Assembly: GCA_905205855.1 (NCBI GenBank)
Contig: CAJLFL010000131.1
Coordinates: 1 to 5,681, forward strand
Length of the DNA: 5,681 nucleotides
Source: an uncultured Eubacteriales bacterium
GTDB taxonomy: Bacteria > Bacillota > Clostridia > Monoglobales > Monoglobaceae
Direction: 5' to 3'
Under the pieces are notes generated by a model. The model had not been told where the DNA came from, searched no databases, and saw only the letters and a program-made list of their open reading frames with translations. The translations under genes were made by a program, and so were the position numbers. Below are positions 1 to 5,681 of this stretch, in pieces; positions within the stretch are counted from its first letter, which is position 1, and every line of letters starts with the position of its first letter.

Positions 1-25
1 TACACCATAATTATTAATTTGTCAA
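1..25 (-). promoter_or_regulatory. Possible divergent promoter running off the left edge
   Basis: On the minus strand, bases 25 to 20 read TTGACA, a perfect sigma-A -35 hexamer. After a 17-base spacer the next two bases (2 and 1) are TA, the first two of a TATAAT-type -10 box that would lie mostly outside the window. If real, it would drive a leftward gene sharing this control region with galT, for example a regulator of the operon. The hexamer is seen; the promoter is inference, because the -10 box cannot be read and AT-rich DNA gives such matches by chance. Confidence 0.25.
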
Positions 26-68
26 CAGTTTTTTTTAATGTTATATAAATGTTATTATTTTATGGTTT

Positions 69-85
69 TGAAATCAATTATTTCA
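69..85. promoter_or_regulatory. Candidate operator: 17-bp palindrome upstream of the galT promoter
   Basis: TGAAAT (69-74) and ATTTCA (80-85) are perfect inverted repeats around a 5-base centre. The inner bases 76 and 78 also pair, so seven of eight half-site positions match. The palindrome ends two bases before the -35 box of the galTK promoter, where a dimeric repressor or activator would touch RNA polymerase. TG...CA ends separated by about 13 bases are common in LacI-family operators, but the central CG typical of that family is absent. Which regulator binds it, if any, cannot be told from the window. Confidence 0.4.
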
Positions 86-87
86 TA

Positions 88-115
88 TTGACGGTTGTGC
101 TGATTGTGATACACT
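88..115 (+). promoter_or_regulatory. Promoter of the galT-galK operon
   Basis: The -35 box TTGACG (88-93) matches five of six consensus bases. A 16-base spacer separates it from TACACT (110-115), a 4/6 match to TATAAT. TGA at 107-109 supplies the TGn of an extended -10 element, which can make up for the weak -10 box. Transcription would start near 122 and give a leader of about 30 bases before the galT start codon. The weak -10 core fits a promoter that is switched rather than constitutive. The assignment is by eye from consensus matching. Confidence 0.55.
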
Positions 116-138
116 TATTATGTAGATTTATATGCATT

Positions 139-145
139 AGGAGGT
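139..145 (+). promoter_or_regulatory. galT ribosome binding site
   Basis: AGGAGGT is a near-perfect Shine-Dalgarno sequence six bases before the ATG at 152, so it fixes the galT start. Confidence 0.85.
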
Positions 146-151
146 TTTACT

Positions 152-1138
152 ATGGCAGAATTACGATATAACCCTCTTACCAAAGACTGGGTAATGATTG
201 CATCTCACCGTCAGAACAGACCGCAGATGCCTAAGGATTGGTGTCCTTTCTGTCCCGGCTCAGGCAAGGTTCCGGATAATTTTACGGTTTACAAATATGA
301 TAATGATTTTCCTGCGCTTTCGCAGAATCCGCCGGTTCCGGATGATGTTGCGACTGAGCTTTATAAAACAAAAGAAGCTTATGGCAAGTGTGAAGTTATA
401 CTCTACTCGCCAAACCACACAATCACCCTGCCGGAACTCAGCGTTCCGCATATAAGAGAACTGGTTGACCTGTGGACCGAGCGTTTTGAGGATTTACGCC
501 GTGACGAAAAAATAAAGTACATATTTATATTTGAAAACAGAGGAAATGTTGTCGGCGTCACAATGCCGCATCCGCACGGTCAGATTTACGGATACAGCTA
601 TATTCCGAAAAAGCTTGAGGTTGAAATTGAAGCAAGCAAGGAGCATCTTGCAGAAACAGGAAACTGCCTGTTCTGCGACATTCTTAAAAACGAGATAGAT
701 GCAAAAGATAGGATTATATTTGAAAATGATGATTTTATTACGTTTTTACCTTTCTTTACCGATTACCCTTACGGCGTGTATATTGCCGCAAAGGACCATA
801 TACAAAACCTGTCGCAGATGAACGACAGACAAAAAACAAATCTGGCAAAAATTCTTAAAGAAACTTCCGGAATGCTTGATAATCTTTTTGATTATCCGTT
901 TCCGTATATGATGTGTATGCATCAGGATCCGGTAAACAGCGGCGATTTTTCGGACTGCTTCCACTTCCATATAGAGTTTTTCCCGCCGATGCGTGCCGCA
1001 GACAAGCAGAAGTTTAACGCATCAAGCGAAACCGGAGCATGGGCTGCCTGCAACCCGACCGCCCCGGAGGAAAAGGCAGAGGAATTGCGAATGGCACACA
1101 AAAAATTTCTTGAAAAAAACGGAGGAGATTTGGCATGA
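152..1138 (+). CDS. galT: Galactose-1-phosphate uridylyltransferase, class I (328 aa)
   Basis: This cytoplasmic Leloir enzyme swaps UMP between UDP-glucose and galactose-1-phosphate, giving UDP-galactose and glucose-1-phosphate, through a uridylylated histidine. The protein is a tandem pair of HIT-like folds. The N-terminal half has the family opening RYNPLTKDW (5-13), Cys31-x-x-Cys34, His89 in NHTITLPEL, and HPHGQ at 140-144. By family knowledge Cys31, Cys34, His89 and His140 match the structural zinc ligands, His142 the nucleophile and Gln144 the conserved active-site glutamine. The C-terminal half repeats the plan with Cys172-x-x-Cys175, His216 and His271-Phe-His273, plus His257 in MHQDP. 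At 328 residues it is about 20 shorter than the E. coli enzyme (348) but shows no truncation. A near-perfect Shine-Dalgarno sequence sets the ATG. The stop overlaps the galK start by four bases, and the galK neighbour supports a true galactose role over that of other GalT-like nucleotidyltransferases. Confidence 0.95.
   Translation: MAELRYNPLTKDWVMIASHRQNRPQMPKDWCPFCPGSGKVPDNFTVYKYDNDFPALSQNPPVPDDVATELYKTKEAYGKCEVILYSPNHTITLPELSVPHIRELVDLWTERFEDLRRDEKIKYIFIFENRGNVVGVTMPHPHGQIYGYSYIPKKLEVEIEASKEHLAETGNCLFCDILKNEIDAKDRIIFENDDFITFLPFFTDYPYGVYIAAKDHIQNLSQMNDRQKTNLAKILKETSGMLDNLFDYPFPYMMCMHQDPVNSGDFSDCFHFHIEFFPPMRAADKQKFNASSETGAWAACNPTAPEEKAEELRMAHKKFLEKNGGDLA
1121..1127 (+). promoter_or_regulatory. 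galK ribosome binding site inside the end of galT
   Basis: GGAGGAG lies within the last codons of galT, seven bases before the galK ATG at 1135. It supports that start, and with the ATGA overlap it suggests that ribosomes finishing galT re-start on galK. Confidence 0.8.
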
Positions 1139-2304
1139 CAAATTCTGAGCTTAAACAGGAATTTATAAAGGTTTTCGGCGGAAACGAAGATGATATTCGT
1201 TTATTTGCCTCTCCCGGCCGCGTAAACCTTATAGGCGAACACACCGACTACAGCGGCGGCTTTGTTTTCCCGGCAGCGCTGACCTTTTGCACAACAGTTG
1301 CGGCAAGAGTGCGTGATGATAATAAAATCCGCATGAAGGCAACAGACCTTCCGGAAATCGATGAGGGTACAACCGCTACGCTTGAAAACTTTAAGGATTT
1401 GAAGTGGGGCAATTATCAATTTGGCGTATTTACCGAGCTTAAAAAAGCAGGTTATAACATAGTTGGCGCAGACATGCTGTTCCATGACACAACTCCGCAC
1501 GGCGCAGGACTTTCTTCATCTGCGGCTATTGAAGTTTCATCTGCAATCGCTATGGCGGCTCTCGGCGGAGCAAAAGATATAGACAGCATTGAGATGGCAA
1601 AGCTCAGCCAGCTTGCAGAGCATAACTATGTAGGTGTAAAATGCGGAATAATGGATCAGTTTGCCTCAGCAATGGGCAAAAAGAATCACGCCATATTCTT
1701 AGATTGCAAAACGCTTGATTATCAGCTTGTTCCGATTAACATTGACGGTTATAAGCTGGTACTCTCCAACACAAATAAAAAACACTCCCTCGGCGCTTCA
1801 AAATATAACGAGCGCAGGCATGAATGTGAAGCAGGTTTTGAAATCCTTAAAAAAGAACTTCCGTCCGCAACCTGTCTCGGTGATATTACCCCTGAGGAAT
1901 ACTATCGCGTAAAAGATGCCATAAAGGATGAAACAGTTGAACGCCGTGTACGCCATGTAGTTGAGGAAGACGCACGCGTCAAGAAATCAATCGAGGTTCT
2001 GACAGCAGGCGACTTGGTCACTTTCGGAAAGCTTATGACCGCTTCTCACGAATCATTAAGAGATTTATATGAGGTTTCCTGTGATGAGCTGGATATTCTT
2101 GCTGCCGAGGCTCTTAAAGTTGACGGTGTTCTCGGTTCGCGTATGACAGGCGCAGGCTTTGGCGGCTGTACCGTCAGCCTTGTAAAAGATGATGCTGTAG
2201 ATACGTTTATCGACAGACTCGGCAAGGTTTATCTTGATAAGGTCGGTTATGAGGCGTCATTCTATATCACCGAAATCGGTGATGGCGGCCGTGAATTAAA
2301 ATAG
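1135..2304 (+). CDS. galK: Galactokinase (389 aa)
   Basis: Galactokinase phosphorylates alpha-D-galactose at C1 with ATP, making the galactose-1-phosphate that GalT uses. It belongs to the GHMP kinase superfamily and all three family motifs are visible. Motif 1 is the galactokinase signature GRVNLIGEHTDY (28-39), whose Glu35, His36 and Asp38 match sugar-binding residues. Motif 2 is the ATP phosphate loop GAGLSSSAA (123-131). Motif 3 is GAGFGGC (339-345). Asp174 in CGIMDQF is the expected catalytic aspartate and Arg29 its partner. The length is normal for the family (E. coli about 382). The gene overlaps galT by ATGA, has its own Shine-Dalgarno sequence and is followed ten bases after its stop by a terminator, so it is the last gene of the operon. 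The galactokinase signature argues against homoserine or mevalonate kinase. No defects are seen. Confidence 0.96.
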   Translation: MTNSELKQEFIKVFGGNEDDIRLFASPGRVNLIGEHTDYSGGFVFPAALTFCTTVAARVRDDNKIRMKATDLPEIDEGTTATLENFKDLKWGNYQFGVFTELKKAGYNIVGADMLFHDTTPHGAGLSSSAAIEVSSAIAMAALGGAKDIDSIEMAKLSQLAEHNYVGVKCGIMDQFASAMGKKNHAIFLDCKTLDYQLVPINIDGYKLVLSNTNKKHSLGASKYNERRHECEAGFEILKKELPSATCLGDITPEEYYRVKDAIKDETVERRVRHVVEEDARVKKSIEVLTAGDLVTFGKLMTASHESLRDLYEVSCDELDILAAEALKVDGVLGSRMTGAGFGGCTVSLVKDDAVDTFIDRLGKVYLDKVGYEASFYITEIGDGGRELK

Positions 2305-2314
2305 TATACAATCC

Positions 2315-2343
2315 GGGCGGTGCAGTTTGCACTGCCCTTTTTT
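2315..2343 (+). terminator. Rho-independent terminator of the galTK operon
   Basis: GGGCGGTGCA (2315-2324) pairs with TGCACTGCCC (2328-2337) to make a 10-bp stem with one G-U pair and a three-base loop. Six Ts follow (2338-2343). The hairpin starts ten bases after the galK stop, as expected for an operon end. There is no A-run before the stem, so it should act in the + direction only. It separates the gal genes from ileS. Confidence 0.92.
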
Positions 2344-2375
2344 ACAAAAAATTTTACATTTTTCTTAATTTCCTC

Positions 2376-2404
2376 TTTACAAATACAGAGTTTTATTATA
2401 AACT
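2376..2404 (+). promoter_or_regulatory. Candidate ileS promoter
   Basis: TTTACA (2376-2381) matches five of six -35 consensus bases and is followed after 17 bases by TAAACT (2399-2404), a 4/6 match to the -10 box. TATAAA at 2397-2402 is a better -10 by sequence but leaves only a 15-base spacer. The A- and T-rich tracts at 2346-2375 could act as an UP element. The leader would be roughly 90 bases. A promoter is expected here because a strong terminator lies just upstream, but the exact boxes are uncertain. Confidence 0.45.
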
Positions 2405-2451
2405 ATAAGTTAGACAATCGGACAGTATACTTTAGTCAGGCCCGATATTTA

Positions 2452-2467
2452 TAACAGATTGCTGTTA
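2452..2467 (+). other. Small hairpin in the ileS leader
   Basis: TAACAG (2452-2457) and CTGTTA (2462-2467) form a perfect 6-bp stem with a four-base loop, 19 bases before the ileS ribosome binding site. No T-run follows, so it is not a terminator. A weaker pairing, ATCGG (2417-2421) with CCGAT (2442-2446), lies just upstream. The pairings are seen; a role in RNA stability or control is only inference, and a chance hairpin is possible. Confidence 0.3.
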
Positions 2468-2486
2468 ATTTATATAGAATTTGATT

Positions 2487-2491
2487 GGAGG
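2487..2491 (+). promoter_or_regulatory. ileS ribosome binding site that decides the start
   Basis: GGAGG lies ten bases before the ATG at 2502. The reading frame is open upstream to a TTG at 2481, but that extension would contain the Shine-Dalgarno sequence itself, so the ATG is the better start. The spacing is slightly long, and seven of the ten spacer bases are a T-run (2495-2501). Confidence 0.8.
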
Positions 2492-2501
2492 TTCTTTTTT
2501 T

Positions 2502-5500
2502 ATGTACCGCAAAGTATCGACAGATCTTTCCTTTGTTGAACGCGAAAAAGAAATCGTAGAGTTCTGGAAAGAAAATGATATATTCAAAAAGAGCATGAAA
2601 AACCGCGAGGGCAGCGAAAACTACACATTTTTTGACGGTCCGCCGACCGCTAACGGAAAGCCTCATATCGGACATGTTCTGACCCGTGCGGTCAAGGATC
2701 TTATTCCGCGTTATCGTACAATGAAGGGTTATCATGTACTCAGAAAAGCCGGCTGGTATACCCACGGTCTTCCGGTTGAGCTTGAAGTTGAAAAATCATT
2801 GGGTATAAACGGCAAGCCGGAAATAGAAAAGTACGGTATTGAGGATTTTATTAAAAAATGCAAGGACAGCGTTTTCACCTATCAGAGCGAATGGGAGGAA
2901 ATGAGTGACCGTGTAGGCTTCTGGGCGGATATGGACAACCCCTATGTAACATATCACAATGATTATATAGAGTCCGTTTGGTGGGCACTGCGCCAGATAT
3001 GGGATAAAGGACTTCTTTATAAAGGTCACAAAATTATGCCTTACTGTCCCAGATGCGGAACCTCTCTGTCAAGCCATGAGGTTGCACAGGGATACAAGGA
3101 TGTCAAGGAAAACTCTGTTATTGTTAAATTTAAGGTTAAAGATAAAGAGGGCGAATATCTTCTTGCATGGACCACTACTCCGTGGACTTTGCCCGCAAAT
3201 ATTGCTCTCTGCGTTAATCCGTCCGAAACTTATGTCAAAGTAAAAGCTGAAGACGGTATATATATTCTTGCAAAGGCTTTGCTTAAATCAGTATTTAAAG
3301 AGCAAGAGGTTTCCGTTGTTGAAAGCTATACCGGCACCGAACTTTGCGGAACCGAATACGAGCCGCTTTACAGCTTTATAAAGCCGGATAAAAAAGCTCA
3401 TTATGTTGTTGCTGACAACTATGTTACAATGGAAGACGGTACAGGTATTGTTCATATTGCACCTGCATTCGGTGAAGATGACTCCCGTGTGTGCAAGGAA
3501 CAAGGCTTGCCGTTTATAAATCACGTTAATACACAAGGTAAATTTGTCGAAGCTACAGGAGAATGGAGCGGACTGTTTGTAAAGGACACCGACAAGCTGG
3601 TTATACGCGACCTTAAGGAACGCAACCAGTGCTTTGCCGTTATTCCGTTTGAACACAGCTACCCCTTCTGCTGGCGCTGTGATACGCCGCTGCTTTACTA
3701 TGCATGCGACACATGGTTTATCGAAATGACAGCCGTACGCGATAAGCTTCTTAAAAATAACGAAACTGTAAACTGGCTGCCCGATAACATAAAACATGGA
3801 CGTTTCGGCAACTTCCTTGAGAATATAATAGATTGGGGACTCTCACGCTCGCGCTACTGGGGTACTCCGCTGCCTATATGGGAGTGTTCCTGCGGACACA
3901 GACATGTTATCGGTTCTATCGCAGAACTTAAAGAACTTGGAATTAACTGCCCCGATGACATAGAACTTCATAAGCCATATGTCGATCAGGTTAAGCTTCG
4001 CTGCAGCAAGTGCGGAGGCGAAATGACACGTGTTCCGGAGGTTATTGACTGCTGGTTTGATTCAGGATCAATGCCTTTTGCTCAGTGGCACTATCCTTTT
4101 GAAAATAAAGAAATGTTTGATAATAACTTCCCCGCCGATTTTATAAGCGAGGCTGTTGACCAAACCCGCGGATGGTTCTATACCCTTATGGCCATCTCTA
4201 CTTTGCTGTTCGACAAAGCGCCTTACAAAAATGTAATTGTATTAGGTCACGTCCAGGATGACAAAGGTATTAAAATGAGTAAGCACAAAGGCAACGTTAT
4301 ACTGCCAATGGATATTCTGAATGATCAGGGCAGCGACGCAGTACGCTGGTACTTCTATTCAAACTCGGCGCCCTGGCTGCCAAACCGGTTTTCTGCAAAG
4401 AACGTATCCGAATCACAGCGCAAATTCCTCGGAACACTTTGGAATACCTATGCTTTCTACGTTCTGTATGCTGATATTGACAGCTTTGATCCGACAAAGT
4501 ATACCCTTGATACAAACAAACTTTCTGTTCTTGATAAATGGATTTTATCAAAGCTGAACGGAGTTATAGATACCGTTGACAAAAACCTCAGTGCTTATAA
4601 GATTACAGAGGCAACACGCGCAATAAGCGAATTTACCGATGAACTCAGCAACTGGTATGTTCGCCGCTGCCGCAGCCGTTTCTGGGCAAGTGAGCTTACC
4701 GAAGATAAAATCAGTGCATATATGACGCTTTATACCACTTTGGTTGAGTTTTCCAAGGTGTGTGCGCCGTTTATACCGTTTATGACAGAGCAGATTTATC
4801 AGAATCTTGTGCTGTCCGTTGACAAGACTGCTCCGGAAAGCATACATCTGTGTGATTTTCCTGCTGTACGCAGTGAATTTGACTTTAAGAAAATCGAAAA
4901 TGACATGGATGCTATCCGCAAGGTGGTCATGCTCGGACGCGCTTGCAGAAACGAAGCTAATATTAAAAACCGTCAGCCGCTTTCAAAGCTGTTTGTTCAG
5001 TCAGCCGCTGAAATAAATGAAGCATACTGTGATATAATATTAGACGAGCTTAACATCAAAAATGTTGAATTTACCAATGATGCAAGCGGTTTTATTACCT
5101 ATAACTTTAAACCGCAGATGCGTACTATGGGGCCAAAATACGGAAAGCTTATGCGTCCTATATTTGACGAAATAGCAAAAATGGACGGCAGCAAGGTTAT
5201 GGCTCAGCTTAACAGCGGAGAACCGTTAAAACTTACAGTAGACGGCACAGACGTTGAAGTAGGCAAGGATGATGTCCTGATTGAAACCCTGCAGAAAGAC
5301 GGATTTGTTTCCGGAAGCGATGCAGGCTTTACCGTTGTTCTTGACACTAATCTCACAGATGAACTTATCGAAGAAGGCTTTGTCAGAGAATTTATCAGTA
5401 AGGTTCAGACATTGCGTAAAGACAGCGGTTTTGAAGTAACGGATCATATTGACGTTAAATTCAGCGGCAGTGACAAGCTTGCCGATATAGTAAAGGCAAA

Positions 5501-5630
5501 TGCTGATGAAATAAGAACACAGCTTCTGGCTGAATCGCTTGAGGCTGTTTCTTCCGTTCCCGAAAATTCAAAGGCATGGAATATTAACGGCGAAGCTGTT
5601 TCAATTTTAATTACAAAGCATATTATTTAA
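2502..5630 (+). CDS. ileS: Isoleucyl-tRNA synthetase, type 2 (1042 aa)
   Basis: This class I aminoacyl-tRNA synthetase charges tRNA-Ile with isoleucine in the cytoplasm. The Rossmann catalytic core holds HIGH (55-58) and KMSKH (591-595), the two ATP-binding signatures. The CP1 editing domain, about 195-390, has the threonine-rich WTTTPWTLPAN (223-233) and GTGIVHIAPAFGEDD (313-327), whose Asp pair includes the residue expected to hold the misloaded amino acid, so valine editing should be intact. Cys pairs 182/185 with 390/393, and 462/464 with 501/504, fit two zinc sites in the insertions. The anticodon-binding helical domain starts near LDKWI (677) and includes SNWYVRR (716-722). GWYTHGLPVE (84-93), the 1042-residue length and a C-terminus without the Cys cluster of E. 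coli-type enzymes (about 940 aa) mark type 2, the class found in eukaryotes, Thermus and many Clostridia. Translation starts at the ATG after GGAGG, not at the in-frame TTG seven codons earlier. It is a single-gene unit. Confidence 0.97.
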   Translation: MYRKVSTDLSFVEREKEIVEFWKENDIFKKSMKNREGSENYTFFDGPPTANGKPHIGHVLTRAVKDLIPRYRTMKGYHVLRKAGWYTHGLPVELEVEKSLGINGKPEIEKYGIEDFIKKCKDSVFTYQSEWEEMSDRVGFWADMDNPYVTYHNDYIESVWWALRQIWDKGLLYKGHKIMPYCPRCGTSLSSHEVAQGYKDVKENSVIVKFKVKDKEGEYLLAWTTTPWTLPANIALCVNPSETYVKVKAEDGIYILAKALLKSVFKEQEVSVVESYTGTELCGTEYEPLYSFIKPDKKAHYVVADNYVTMEDGTGIVHIAPAFGEDDSRVCKEQGLPFINHVNTQGKFVEATGEWSGLFVKDTDKLVIRDLKERNQCFAVIPFEHSYPFCWRCDTPLLYYACDTWFIEMTAVRDKLLKNNETVNWLPDNIKHGRFGNFLENIIDWGLSRSRYWGTPLPIWECSCGHRHVIGSIAELKELGINCPDDIELHKPYVDQVKLRCSKCGGEMTRVPEVIDCWFDSGSMPFAQWHYPFENKEMFDNNFPADFISEAVDQTRGWFYTLMAISTLLFDKAPYKNVIVLGHVQDDKGIKMSKHKGNVILPMDILNDQGSDAVRWYFYSNSAPWLPNRFSAKNVSESQRKFLGTLWNTYAFYVLYADIDSFDPTKYTLDTNKLSVLDKWILSKLNGVIDTVDKNLSAYKITEATRAISEFTDELSNWYVRRCRSRFWASELTEDKISAYMTLYTTLVEFSKVCAPFIPFMTEQIYQNLVLSVDKTAPESIHLCDFPAVRSEFDFKKIENDMDAIRKVVMLGRACRNEANIKNRQPLSKLFVQSAAEINEAYCDIILDELNIKNVEFTNDASGFITYNFKPQMRTMGPKYGKLMRPIFDEIAKMDGSKVMAQLNSGEPLKLTVDGTDVEVGKDDVLIETLQKDGFVSGSDAGFTVVLDTNLTDELIEEGFVREFISKVQTLRKDSGFEVTDHIDVKFSGSDKLADIVKANADEIRTQLLAESLEAVSSVPENSKAWNINGEAVSILITKHII

Positions 5631-5635
5631 TTTTT

Positions 5636-5665
5636 TAAGCACCGGTTATCCGGTGCTTATTTTTT
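5636..5665 (+). terminator. Rho-independent terminator of ileS
   Basis: TAAGCACCGG (5636-5645) pairs perfectly with CCGGTGCTTA (5650-5659) around a four-base TTAT loop, giving a 10-bp stem. Six Ts (5660-5665) follow. It begins five bases after the ileS stop codon. The last 16 bases of the window, 5666-5681, are AT-rich and show nothing further. Confidence 0.93.
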
Positions 5666-5681
5666 GAAAAAAATTTAGATT

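Noticed and set aside
29..36. T8 run at 29-36 as the tail of an upstream terminator
   Set aside because: No GC-containing hairpin precedes the run within the window, so a terminator cannot be supported.
260..1244. Minus-strand and alternative-frame open frames across galT and galK
   Set aside because: They overlap strongly supported genes, lack ribosome binding sites and show biased, low-complexity translations typical of out-of-frame reading.
2341..2381. TTTACA repeated three times (2341, 2353, 2376)
   Set aside because: The spacings of 12 and 23 bases are irregular and the DNA is AT-rich, so this looks like chance. Only the last copy has a plausible -10 partner.
2424..2431. AGTATACT palindrome containing TATACT, a good -10 match
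   Set aside because: No acceptable -35 box sits 16-18 bases upstream (those bases read CTATAA or similar) and there is no TGn extension. An 8-bp palindrome in AT-rich DNA is weak evidence for an operator.
2481..2501. A TTG start seven codons before the ileS ATG
   Set aside because: The extension would encode the Shine-Dalgarno GGAGG itself and has no ribosome binding site of its own, so the ATG at 2502 is preferred.
2417..2501. A very short translational T-box in front of ileS
   Set aside because: A UGGAG string overlaps the ribosome binding site and AUA triplets lie in a loop, but no Stem I architecture, T-box core or sequestering helix could be drawn.
3288..3797. A 169-codon open frame on the minus strand inside ileS
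   Set aside because: It lies wholly inside the CP1 editing domain of a clearly conserved gene, has no recognisable family features, and is best explained as a shadow of ileS codon structure.

Overview
The window holds three complete protein genes, all on the + strand, in two transcription units: a galactose operon galT-galK (152-2304) and a separate ileS gene (2502-5630). Each unit ends in a clear Rho-independent terminator. The organism looks like a low-GC Gram-positive bacterium, most likely a Clostridia gut-type anaerobe. The reasons are strong GGAGG-type ribosome binding sites in front of all three genes, very AT-rich intergenic DNA, T-tailed hairpin terminators, and an isoleucyl-tRNA synthetase of the long, 'eukaryote-like' type 2 class that is frequent in Clostridia. 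This is inference from sequence style; no database search was possible.

Bases 1-151 form a regulatory region in front of galT. It holds an extended -10 promoter, a 17-bp palindrome (69-85) two bases upstream of its -35 box, an 11-bp-spaced direct repeat (37-55), and a perfect minus-strand -35 hexamer near the left edge that may belong to a divergent gene outside the window. galT and galK overlap by four bases (ATGA) and are probably translationally coupled. GalK phosphorylates galactose and GalT exchanges the phosphate sugar with UDP-glucose. Together they are the two committed steps of the Leloir pathway. The epimerase (galE) and mutarotase (galM) it also needs are not here.

Bases 2305-2501 contain the galK terminator, a candidate ileS promoter and a short leader with a small hairpin. 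No T-box riboswitch is recognisable, although Firmicutes ileS genes often have one. ileS is a housekeeping gene that charges tRNA-Ile. Its link to the gal genes seems to be adjacency only, because a strong terminator separates them. No mobile element, CRISPR array, RNA gene or broken gene was seen. Overall this is an ordinary chromosomal region. The main points of interest are the galT control region, a second possible metal site in GalT, and the IleRS class.
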